From contig JALJCO010001284.1 of NCBI GenBank assembly GCA_023101725.1, forward strand, positions 3,226,001 through 3,290,000: 64,000 nt of DNA, read 5' to 3'. The notes under the pieces were generated by a model, which worked only from the letters and a program-made list of their open reading frames with translations, was not told the DNA's origin and did no database searches. Below, piece by piece: positions 1 to 12,700 of this stretch. The position numbers and the translations under genes were made by a program. The stretch's first letter is position 1. Each line of letters starts with the position of its first letter. The DNA is from Atherinomorus stipes. Taxonomy: Eukaryota > Chordata > Actinopteri > Atheriniformes > Atherinidae.

Positions 1-1093
1 GTCCTGGTTCCTGTCAGCGCGTGCCTGTGTGAGGATGTGTGGGCGACAGCTGAGCCAGGAGCATCAGTACATCTAATTTAACCTGGAAGCCCGTCTTCAA
101 ATCCACTGTTGGTGCAGTTACTGGACATTTGAGCTTGCTTTATTTGTAAATTAATCAGTTAAACACCAATCCCGGCAGCCATTGGCAAGTTTTCCTTGTT
201 TACCTGCCCAGTAACCAAACTAGTCCAAAGCAAGGGCTAATTTAAACAAACAAGCGAGTAGGTAAATGAATATATGTATAAATAAATAAACAAATTAGTT
301 GATTAAGAAAGAAAGATATAAACAAAATATGGTATCCCTACATTTGGAGAATGTTTTATTTTGATAAAATAAGATAATATAATAGAGCATGAATATAAAA
401 ATGGGGAAAAAGTTATATCTTTAGCCATTATTTCAGATAGAGTTAAAATGGCATTACTATGAAGAATATTAATTAATCTTTTTCATTTTGTAAAATAAAA
501 GAAAAGAAAAAGGGGAGGAAAAAAAGAGCAATATAACTTTTTTTTTGCTATTTTTTTTAAGGTCAAGTAGAGGAAAAAAAGGATCATTTAACGTTACGAT
601 AAAAAATAAAAAGGATTATTGTTCTGATTTATACTGGTTGAATATACATCTCTTTGTTGTTGTGTCATTACTTTTGCCAAGAAAGTCGTGTACTTAGCCT
701 GGTTTCTTGTCTCTTCGTTTTAGAAATACTCATGAATATATACATTTTTAAAATAGAAGTTATGTTAAGAGTTAGAGTGGATGTGCATCTGATGACAGAC
801 GTTTGCAGTAGAGCATCGACCACTTGGTTTAGGCACTTGGTTGGATTTGCTGCAGAAAGGAGAAAGTCAAAGAAACTTGTTAGTTTTAAACAAACAGTAT
901 AGACATTAGAAGTATCTAGGCTAGTTCCAATCTTCTTTCCATGAATTGTAATAATAAGAAATAATTTTCTGTTTTGTTTGTTTGACTGAAAAACTACAAA
1001 CCTACATTTTCCCTAAACTGCACCAGGTTACAGGTCACTGGACAGTGAACATTATATCCTCTTTTATACTACAGATTATAGGTCGTTGACCCT

Positions 1094-1168
1094 TTAAGAC
1101 TGATGGTATAAAGGCGCACCTGATGGCACTGGGAACGGTGACAATGCTGTCTGGAGTGCCAGTCTTAA
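1094..1168. repeat. Short inverted repeat with TTAA at both ends
   Basis: The sequence ctttaagactg at 1092-1102 faces its exact complement cagtcttaaag at 1160-1170, with about 57 bp between. Both arms contain TTAA, the target duplicated by piggyBac-type transposons, so this may be a very short non-autonomous element. A chance hairpin is equally possible. Confidence 0.3.
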
Positions 1169-2252
1169 AGAGTTAAACCTTTCCCTGAGCCTGGCCAAGC
1201 CATTTGATGACAAGCAGCGTACACCTGCCCAGGTAGCCAGTCCAACACGGAGCTACTTTCAATTATTAGAAAATTAAACTGGATGTTCAAGGGGAAAAAA
1301 ACAACTTTGCATCATGATTTTTGAATATTGTGCGGCCCAGGAAACTTTCAATTAAATTCAAGTTTATTGAAATGAAATAAAATGAAATGAAATAAAAAAA
1401 ATTATTCTTTCTTTTTTTTTTTTTAAAATTATCAATTATCACAGCAGAGTCCTTCTGTGACTTTGGTCCTCGCCAGCACAAAGGTTAACTTCAGTGCTTT
1501 CTCTGCATCGATTCAGTCATGGTGGCCCTCCACAGCTATATTGTTAGTGACACCCCTTCAATATTGCCAGGAACAATATTGTTTCACATGGACAACACCA
1601 AAATTTCTTTAGTGAAGCTGCATTGCCCCCTCATGAAAGAACAGCAGCAGAAGGATACTCTGCTGTCAAACATCTGCTCTGCACTTGAAGAGTATGCGCA
1701 TGCAGAGATGTGGGATGTCTGAAACGCTCCTGGGGTTATTTGATGCGTTGTGGAGGTCGAAACAAAACCACATACCAACTGGAATGCAGAGCACACGTGC
1801 CTAATGCGAATCGGCCATTTGGGCTTTGAAGGTATCAAACCTCCTGCAAATATTTTGGGATAGGTTCAGATATATATATATATTTATGTGTGATGTTTAA
1901 AGGAATAGAGCTTCTATATGCATTTTTTTTTTTAAAAAAAACAACAACAACCAAACAAAAAAATAGAGATAGTGGAAAAAATTGCAAAAAATTAGCTTGG
2001 AATTTTCAGGATCAGTGTCACATACTACAAACCAAAAGAAAATGAACATGGTCTAAATAAAATCTGTTTTACTGTGACTGTTTTATTTAAAGTAATACTC
2101 AAAGTCTGCATCTCATGTGTTGTTGTTGTCTCACAGTCATTTGGTCATGCGTTAATAACCACATCAAATCAGAGCCAGGATGCCAACAGGAAGCTCAACA
2201 TCCATCCAAACCACACTCAGTTGAAACAGTGTTACCCAACCAACACGTCTGC

Positions 2253-2275
2253 CCACACACACACACACACACACA
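2253..2275. repeat. (CA)n microsatellite
   Basis: An uninterrupted run of about 11 CA dinucleotides upstream of ndrg3. Confidence 0.9.
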
Positions 2276-4351
2276 TGTAACTAGATGGCGTCCTGCCAGG
2301 GAGAGATCAGTATTTCCATTAGATTGACACAGTTGGATAACACAATGTGAGCTGCCACACAGGTAAGCTGTGGCAGAGACACAGATTCAAATATCACAGT
2401 GTATTTATTTAAATACTTAAATTAGACCAGAGTTGGGGTGGCTAAAACAAGTCTTAAAATGTTTTTAGTTTTAATTTAGTAACTTCAGATTCTCTGATGA
2501 AAGATTGTTAGGGTAAACATGATGGGAGAAAGCCTTCTGTCATTTACCTTGAGAAGAGCTGGATTTGAACTGAATATATTTAATGTATTTGTGATCATTT
2601 CTCCACACTGAAATCCAGATCTGGCACTGCCCAGTGATCATTCGAATATGAATTAGTCTGGGGCTTCTTGGTAAATTTTTGGTTCCCAGGAGGTATAATC
2701 AGATAGTGCAGACTGAAGCATCACTGGAATTCGGAAAATATAAAATAATAGAATGCTGCCTTTAGACTGGGATCTTGCAGGATCCAGGATAAATCTGACA
2801 GGAATGGATGGTTAAATGTTACTGTGGGTGGGAGTGGGTGGTTGAAAAAAAAAACCCCTACAAGTCCCAGTGTGATGCCCGCTCTGATATTTACTGTATC
2901 TGCTGTAGTGAAGTTTAGAGGCAGATTGAAATTTAATTTCTAGAAGATATCCTTTGTTACAAACATGTTTATCGCACACATTTGAAGATGGAAAAATTTA
3001 AACCTCTTAATATTAGATGTACATATTGACAAACCAGCAAATGTGATTTTTCATGTTTCATAAACTGATTTTTATCAGTTTATTTAGTGCAATCAACGGT
3101 GATGACAGATAAACGATTAGTTTCCTTCATCGTCAGACATTCCAACATTACTAGTGCGGCCCTGTTGAGATGCTTGGAAGCTTTCACTACGTCTTTAGTC
3201 GTTACATCAGCCTCTGTCAAAGTGCAGAGTTTGCTTTCATTTCTCTGCACTTCAGTTGCTCTAGAGGTTGTTTTGTTCCAGTTGTAGAGAGAAATAAAAT
3301 GAATCAATTCGCTAAAGCACGGACATTTTGGATTGAGAGACTCAAACGAGTATGCGAGCAAAGCTGCCCCAACAGATCCAACTGAAGCATGTTTGTAGTT
3401 ATGGCTGTCAAACATTAGATGTTATGATTCAGTCATTATCAATATTGTAATGAGTGGTTCTTATTGATCCTTTACTTATGATAGATAGTTAGATTGATAC
3501 TTTGGTAATTCCAAGAGGAAAGCAGCAAACTACACAGTAAACTAACAGTGCAAGAGACAAGAACGACAATACTTAGAACATACATGTGAAGTGGACTGGT
3601 GTATTTTCTAGGGAGATGGGCTCTGATGTCCTTGTAGTGTGTTGTGGAGAGGGTGGGATGATCAATGAAGAGCAGCAGGTTGCACTGTGACCTCTACTGA
3701 CCCAATGATCCGGCCTTGCAGTTAAGTTTATTGGGCCTCATTGCTTTTAGCATACATAGCAAGATTTTGCAGATCCTGGCTTAACATAATTTCCCTCAGG
3801 GTAAAATTAAACTATTTTTAATTTATCAATTTGCGAACAAGTTGCAGTTGAGAGAGGTTTAATTCAACCATTAGAATATCTCTCCATAAATGCCCAAGTC
3901 ACCTTAGACTTCCAGAAACTTGAGGATGAGGGTTTAAGTTAAAAACTACACAAAAACGACCTAAGAACAAATTTAAGATTTGTGAGACGATGTTGATAAA
4001 AGAGGTCCAGTACTGACATCTCTTGTCCTGTTGACCTCTCTGGCACTGAGGTTGTTCCCCCAGCAAACCAGTCGATCAGACACACGACATTTCTCTTAAC
4101 ACCTGTTTTTGTTATTGTTTTTTTTTTTTTCTAAGTTTAATTTGGCCTGGTCCCAGCTGTGAATGTGATAGGAACTAATAAAATGTCACTTCAAAGGGTT
4201 TTTGAAGTCATTTCTGCCTTTTATGTTTTTGGCGTAAAGAACAGCTGTGAACAGTTGTATAGATTTATGGAGAGCTGTTTTCATTTATTGTGTAGAAACT
4301 AAGCCATACTCTGTCTTTTATCAGGCTGATAGGAGGTAACACGGTCCTAGT

Positions 4352-7300
4352 ATGGAGGAGCTTCATGACGTCCAGCTGACTGAGATCAAACCCCTGCTGA
4401 CGGGACAGGTGAGGGGGTGGGGTTTAGCCTGTCTGGCCCACTTACACATGGTGCTGAGAAAGTCAGCGGTCCAGGACACTTGATGACATAACAGTTTATT
4501 TTAGAAATTGCTATGGAAAGAGAGCATGTTTTTATTCCTTACCATTGTTTCATATGATGGTATTTTATTTCCTGTCTGAGCTCATTTCTCTGTGTTTGTC
4601 CAGAATGGCAGAAATCTCCAGGACTTTGATTGTCAGGTGAGTCCAGTATCTACACACAACACAGTCCAGTGGCTTGATGAGTGATTTCCAGACAGATGGT
4701 GTTGTATTCAGCTGAATAATCCTTTGAATATGAGCTCGTACGAATCCTCAGGCTGCAGGTCCGCCTGACTCTGAGACCAAAATGCATCTAAACATCAGGA
4801 ATTAGAGGTTTGATTTCGTCTGTCTGTTATTTATCATTTCACTCATCTTATACGTATTATTTGTATGATTTAGTTTTGTCATGTTTGTTTTGACGTTTGT
4901 TCTCTCAGTGGAACAAAAGGAGTTGAGAAAAGGAGATGAAAAGAAGGAATGCAGGCTAAACTAAAATGCAGCTTGAGACAATGCAACAAGTGATTGGCTC
5001 CTAAGACATTAAGACTGTCTACCCCGTCAGCCAATGACGATGCAGATTATTTCTCTTGATCCAGTCCTTCCACCTCCATTCTCTGTCTTTGGTCACTTGG
5101 AAGAAGGCTAAAGGACAACAGCAACTAACCTCCTTCTAATTCTACTAAATTCTTTCTCTTTCTAAAACCTTTGTTCTCCCTCTGTGAGTGAAACCCTCTG
5201 ATACTGAAACTCTTTAACTCCTCCTTGTCTTCCTGTCAGGATGAATGACTCTCTGGATTTGCACCAGATCTCCTGTTCTTTAGGAGTTGGGGTGGTGAGT
5301 TAGCCAGTTAGCTGTTCATTAAGCCCTCCTGAGTCATGCTTCACAAGCTGCTAGCTTACAGGAGTCAACCTTTTAGTCAACACTACGTAGCCTGCTGGAC
5401 TCTTCCCCTACATGCCGTTAGCTGGAAGGGAGTCAGCTGCTTTTGCACACTGTAATGTGAATATCTGCAAATGCTCTATGTTTTATTGCAAACTAGTTTT
5501 AGTAATCACTTCTAACAAACTCAAGTGCTCTTACAACAAATAAATCTAATCTATCTTTGAGGGTAACAGTGTCTTTGTTGGAAAAATGTCCATTTTCCTT
5601 CTGTGGAGTTGGTCATGTAATCCCAGCCTAACCTCATGATGTTGACATCAAGGGTCTGTGGGGTCAGATCATCTGCTACAAGATTCCTTGTTCCTCTTGT
5701 GGCTTTTCAATGACTTGGGATGGATATTTCTGCTCATTTTAATTCTCTAGAATAAATTTAGGATGGTTGAGATGCCATCTGGATAAACCTTTACTCTAGT
5801 TGCAGAAATTAGCGTGAGAGCTGCAGTGAATCTGACACGTTTCAGGAGTTTAAGATGTTTTCATGTGCACAGCGATGGTTACATCAAATGTTCAGGTGCT
5901 CTACAGCTATGCATTGTAAGCAAAATCTAGGTAAAAACAGAAAAAGAAGATAAGTTGAAAGCACTTTCTTGTGAGTGAGGCCAAGATCTATTAATGAGAT
6001 CTGTCAGATGTTTCCATGGCAGTTTCATTAATGAGATTACCTGGCAACACTGCAGCCTATGGACACATAAATCCATTCATGTGCCAGTGATCAGATCCAC
6101 AGACTACAAAGGCTGCTGTTGAATCGTTTTCTAACACGACGATAAAGCTTTTTATTGAAGGATTTCTGGAGAGATGTCTTTATTGTTATAGCAGGTTGTT
6201 GTTGTTGGTTCAAGGAATGGAAGAACCTCTCAGGCATATGCCCCGTGTGTAATCTCGCTGTCTGCAGCTGAGTGTTGTTTACCTCCCAGATTAACTTAGT
6301 GTCGAATCTGTTTTCCCTCGAGGCTCCTGTTGTGGAAACTAACAGTGTGATGTTTGTTGTCTGCTCTGCTGTTTAGGAGCATGATGTGGAAACGGCCCAT
6401 GGCGTGCTGCATGTAACTATGAGGGGGGTTGCCAAGGGCAACCGACCCACCATTCTCACCTACCATGACATCGGACTCAATCGTTAGTAAACATGCATGT
6501 CATCATTCTGCAGTTCAGACAGAAACACTGAGAACTGGAACTGAACACTATTTTATTTGCTTATTTATATTTTCTTTGTGTTTGTGTAGATAAATCTTGT
6601 TTCAACAGCCTGTTTAACTATGAGGACATGCAGGAAGTGACACAGCACTTCTCAGTTGTCCATGTTGATGCTCCTGGACAGCAGGAAAATGCTCCCGTAT
6701 TCCCTGCAGGGTAACGCTCACACACTCACACCACATGTTTCCCAGGTTATGATTTGGTTCTTTTTGCTCCAACATTAAACTTTACACTTAAAAAATAATA
6801 AAAAAATCTTGTGTGCCTGTGACAGGACATCTTGTATTCGAATGGTAACAGAATAAGAAATATAATAAGATGTCTGTATGGTTTAGAAATGGTTGCATTT
6901 CTTATTTGTGATTGGGTAACAGCGGCTGGAGTAGAACTCAGTGCAGAAGAATAAAAGAAAATACACTGGGGCTGAAGGAGAAACCTGAGTAGCGAATAAG
7001 AGTTCATGTTGAAGGATGTGAATTTAATTTAGACGTTTGATGTCAGCAAGTACTGTTGTTAATTAGGGATGCCACAGTTATAGACATTCATGGTCAGAGA
7101 AATGATCACAACAATGTCACGATTACTATATAGTTAATAATTTCATAACACTATAAATGCGTAAAATCACATGTTCTTATATGTTCTTATAGGGTTAAAG
7201 TTTTTTTTTTTATGCCAGCTTAACCAAATAATACAGAAACAAAGTTTAATAAACAGCAACTTTAAAGTCTATCCTCTGATGGACAGGCAGCCAGTGTTAA

Positions 7301-9721
7301 GACTTCAGAGCTGGACTGACGTGGTCCACTTTTCTCGTCTTTGTGGGAACTGGAGCAGCAGAGCTCTGAATAAGCCGCAGGTGTCTAACTGATTGTTTAG
7401 GTAGACCAGTAATGTCACTGTTACAATAATAAAGCCATCTGAAGATGAGAGATGGACTCATTTTTCCAGGTCCTGCTGAGACATCAGATCTTTTGTCCTT
7501 GAGAGCTTCTTAAGGTGATTGTAGGCTCATTTTGTGATTAGTTTAATGTGTTTTTCAAAATTTAGTCCTGAGTCCATCACCACATCCATTTTCTGGCATG
7601 GTTTGTGGTTTTTCAGTGTAGATTGAAGCTCTTGAACCTGCAGTCGTTCCTCTTTGGCTACAAAAAATGTGCTCTATGCACAGCTCCACTTCTTCCTGAA
7701 CTTAAGGTAGCTCCTTTGTTTCCTGTCTTTTCTTACTGGGCGAACTGATTAGTCCAGATGTGGCTGACCTCATTAACTGGCCAGGCACACCTGGATTAAT
7801 CAGTTCGCCCAGTAATGAAAGACAGGAAACAAAGGAGCTACCTTAAGTTCAGGAAGTAGAGGAGCTGTGCATAGAGCCCATTCACAGCAGTTTTGTTTTT
7901 GTTTAGCTGAAGAACATTACGGCACATCCAGTCATTAGTCTCCTCATTGCATTCACCAGCAGTCCGATAGTTACTGTGTGTATACATGGCGACGTGGTGC
8001 TGTGTCATCCTTATGTAGTTATAATAAAGAGTTAAAAACAGACAGATGAGAGGTAGCTTGATATTATGATCTGTGTTGGGCTACAGTCACATAACCTGCT
8101 TTCATTGCTGGAGGACTTTTTTTATACAAAGATGTGGCTCAAATGTAGGAAAGGGTTTGCTAATGAAAAGTCATCAAATGTGTCGATGTAAACATGATAC
8201 CGTTTGGCCGAGTAAATCTAATGTTCTGTGATAACATGGCTGTAGGTACCAGTATCCCACCATGGATGAACTGGCTGAGATGCTTCCATCTGTCCTGACG
8301 CAGCTTCAGTAAGTCTGCTGTTCTCTCTGCAGCGAAGTGAACGGTGGGTGTTTTATTGACCACTGGTTCTGATTTACTCTGGTGTGTGTCATCAGGGTGA
8401 AGAGTGTGATTGGTATCGGAGTTGGAGCTGGAGCCTACATCCTCACCAAACTGGCTGTAAGTAAACAGTATGTCACACATTTCACAACAAAAAGATAATC
8501 CTTGAAAAAAACCTGCTGAGGAATAAGACTGATGGCTGTTGTTTCAGCTGAATGAACCCACTTTGGTCGAAGGGTTAGTCCTGATCAACATTGACCCCTG
8601 TGCCAAGGGCTGGGTGGACTGGGCTGCATCTAAGGTAACACAGACACTGAAGTGCACACCTTCCCAACACAGTAGGATTGTACACGTATTGGAAAAAGTT
8701 AATTTTTGATTTGACCCCCAGTAGTTTAACAAGATCATCTTAAATTGGGTTTCTTACAGTTTTACTCACATGTCATATCCGTGATTAATGACTGAAGTTT
8801 GCACAGAGCAGCTTCAGCTGTCATCATGTCTCCATTCAAAGTCATGAATGGAACAAAAATGTCAGTTTAGCCTCAGTAACAATGGTGGTTGATTAAAGAT
8901 TAAAAGACTTGAAATGTCAGCCAGTTTGTGAGCAGTTCCAGCAGCAAAGGAGCTCTTTAAGGCAGCTGAAGCTGAAAGACATCTGTGGTAGCAGTGGAAA
9001 AATGAGCGACTGAGGAGTTGTCTTTGCAGAAAAAAAAAATAGATGTTTTTTTATGCAGCTGAGCGGCTGGACAAGCAACATGGTAGACATCATCATGGGA
9101 CACCACTTCAGCACCGTAAGGATGACGGATACGATTATTACCACAGTTTTATCAAAATTTCACATCCACTGAAATATTTGTTGTCTGTCTGTGAGCAGGA
9201 TGAGTTAACAGAGAATAAGGAGATCATCCAGACTTACAGGCTCCACATCTCTCAGGACATACCGCAGGAAAACCTTGCCATGTTCTTCAGCAGTTATGAC
9301 AGGTGGGAGAAGGCTCAGTGCTGCTGCTCAGTTCAGCTCTGGATAAAAGTTGATGTTCTGCTAAACCTTGTAATGTTTTCATTTTACAAGAGATGCTGAA
9401 AATCAGTTCAGCTTCATGTTACAAAGCTGCTGTGTTGTGATTCTAAATCAGCATGCTATGCTGCCTCAACATTTAGGTAAACTCTTCAGGCTTTTGCTGT
9501 TGCTTCCTGCAGCCTTAGATACCAAGTTTGATCAGAGATCCAGATCAGTTGAGTCGGACATTAACTAGTTACTGAATAGAAAGCCCAGTTAACAAAGAAA
9601 CAGTACCTGTTATCTCTGAGAGGACATGGAGAACTTGTTGAGGCAGCTAACACACACAAAGCCTGGCTGTGTTGAATTTGGTTTGTAGTTCACCTCTCAG
9701 ACTAGTGTATATTTTTTTTAC

Positions 9722-9755
<34 letters not shown>

Positions 9756-12700
9756 TCGTGCTGAGTTGCAGATGGAGCGGCCTGTCCCTGGTCTCAATGA
9801 AAACACAGTCAATACGCTCAGGTATGAAATGAAAGGAATATTTTAATAATCCCTGCAGAGAAAAAAATTATAAAATTCTCCTTCTTGCATCCTGAATCTG
9901 TCTGATGGTCATGCAACTCTGACTCTCAGGTGTTCTGCCCTGCTGGTGGTCGGAGATACGTCACCTGCTGTTGATGCTGTGGTGAGTATCTACACTGTTT
10001 CCATGACTGCAGTAAGTCTATGATGTCATATTGTAACAGTGCTGTGTGTTTGTGTGCTGGTCTGCAGGTGGAGTGTAACTCCAGACTGAATCCCACCAAA
10101 ACCACCCTGCTCAAGGTAGCCGTCTGCCTCCTCACCTGTCTCACATCAGACTGTCACGCTCAGCATGCGACATGGAAAGAAAACGCTTCAGTTTCATGTT
10201 TTGTTTTATTCACTCACTCTCACCCCACTTCATTAGTTGTAAGTGGAAGGGAACTGGCAGGTTTCATTATTCCATCAACAGGTTTATTCACATGCTACAT
10301 CGGAATGCAATTTAGCTCTCTAGTGACATATAGACTAATTAATTAATTAAAACCCACTAAATATTAATAATAGTAGAACTTAGGGCAAAAATAAAACAAA
10401 TCACTGAAAAATTGATAGCGAAACAGTCAGTTATGAAAACACATGGTAGGAAATCAGATTAAAATAAAATAAAATGGGTAATCGAAACCAAAGGTTTAGA
10501 AATAGCTATAAATAATACAAAAAATTGATTAAAATAAGAGGAAAAAGTAGCAAAACAAGCAAATATGCTAAAATGATGATTGAAATCTGGATTAGTTGAA
10601 GCGTACCAACAACTGACTGAAAGCAACATAAATGGATGGGATTTTAGCTGTTTTGCACGACATGCCACATTCACCTAATCACTCATAAACATACTGATAC
10701 AGTACCTTTACTGTAAGTGTACTGTAGCGTAAGGCTTAGAATATACTGATTGATTCTCATAGGATCCAGGTTTAAAATCTATGTGAAACAAAAGGGGAAC
10801 TTGAGGCTTCTCCTCTCTTTATTTTATTTTTCTCTCATTGAACACAGAATCTGAACATGTTCAGGATTCACATTTTGTTTATTTTCTCTGACTTTGAAAT
10901 GCTGCCCTTCATTTATTTAATAAAAAAAGAGAACATAACACATGCCAGTAGTCATAAAAACAGGTTAAGTTTTGTTATGTTAAATGAATATTATCAAAGC
11001 TGCTCTTACTAAATGTGTTAAATTAATTGGATTTGAAAGTCAGGTATTACATGCAGCTATTTATACAACTTGGCAAGTTAGATATATTTCACACTAACTA
11101 GGTAGACATTATTATCCCTGTTTTCTCTAACTCGACCTCCTTGAATTTTAGTTGAATATTACTGTTATGTAACTAATGACTTGATTTAATTGTATAGAAA
11201 CTAAACTGAACTAGTAAATAATTGCAAGAATGTTTGCATTTATTGTTTTTATTATGTAGCCTAAATAAAAGTTTATTTTAAATGCAAACTGATTGTTCCT
11301 TGTAACGTCTCTGAATTACTGTTATTTGTCTACACTAGATGGCAGACTGTGGAGGACTTCCTCAGGTGGTTCAGGTGAGTTTCAGCCAGAATTCCTCTCC
11401 TCCCTCTTAAGGTGGGTACACACTGCAGGAAAATCGGGCTGATTTGTCCTGATCTCCCCTGTAAGAGCAAAGCCAGCAAAAGCTCGATTGTTGGGTGTTT
11501 GCAACTAGGACAATGTGTCTGATCTTCCTGTGGTGTGGGGTGTGTTAAGTGCTTAGTGTTGAGTGCTTTTGGCTGGTCCAATCTGCTCGGAAGGCAAGTT
11601 CGTAAATAATGAACATATTTAATATTTGCAATAAGAAATCCTGTTGCGTGTGTGTGCGCTGTTCTGAGAGGACCTGAACACACACAGTGTGTCATGTCTC
11701 GTGATGGATTATTTTCACAACTGCGAGAAAGCAACTTAATCTGGTAAAAACGTTTTTTGTACACCTGTAAAAATTTAAGGCTTTTAATTTACATTTATTT
11801 AAATTAATTTCAAATTCAATTCTAGTTTGGCAGCTTTGAGATTTCAGGATAGGAGATGCCATTGTGTTAAATAAAATGAAATAACGTATGTTAATGTCTA
11901 TTCTGAGTTTCTGTTGCCTCAGTTGCCAACTAACGTTTGAGCCAGCACAATAATTAAGAAAAATCAGGTGTCCTGTAACACTTTTAATGGACAGCCTGCA
12001 GCCAATCAGAATCAAATATTCACTTAGACCATGGTTTAATTCAATGGTAAATTCTTATGACTGGTTTAACAACTCTGGGACATGTAGCTGTTGCTGTAGT
12101 TGGTCCTGGGGTGGGGATGTTCAAAAATTTCCCGTCATGCTTTGTGTCTTTCCCTGTTCCGTTCTGCACCATGAGTTAGGTGTATGTGCAATCGCTTGAA
12201 CATTTACTGGTATGACAGTAATAAAGTGTAAATATAATTTCAAGCTAAAGGGTACCAGCGCAATGTAATGCGCAGTATGATGGTAACAGTGGCGGTAAGT
12301 TATCACAGGGCCCAAACAAAATGATCATGGCCCACCCTAAACTATAACCTTGGTAGTCTGGCACACCAGCCTGACGAATGCCATGTATGAGATACATGGC
12401 AAGTCGACTTGCTGTTTATCTCATGCAGGGTGTTCGTCAGGCTGGTGTACCAGGCTATAATGTTGGCACTGTGCCTGAATGCTACATTTTTATAAAGAAA
12501 TATTAATGTTAAAGTTGTTCTGAAAATAGCTGATCTAAAGTGGGCCTGATATGAACTTAAAAGTGTTCTTCTCTCTCTTCAGCCTGGAAAACTTGCAGAG
12601 GCCTTCAAGTACTTTGTCCAAGGGATGGGCTACAGTAAGTTTCTGTTTATCTGTGTTTGTAAATACAGGTCACACACACTTATGCAGATCTTAGAAATCT

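Larger units (their letters stand above)
1..4324. other. Region upstream of the first ndrg3 coding exon; no gene seen
   Basis: AT-rich non-coding sequence. The short open frames here have no recognisable protein. It presumably holds the ndrg3 promoter, 5' noncoding exon(s) and first intron, because the first coding exon starts at a good acceptor (ttttatcag at 4316-4324) rather than at a promoter. I could not locate the noncoding exon. Visible details are a CA microsatellite at 2253-2275, a short inverted repeat with TTAA ends at 1094-1168, long A/T runs at 480-610 and 1380-1440, and a stretch near 3470-3600 (tgatagatagttagattgat...) that resembles the tail of common fish LINEs. Confidence 0.5.
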
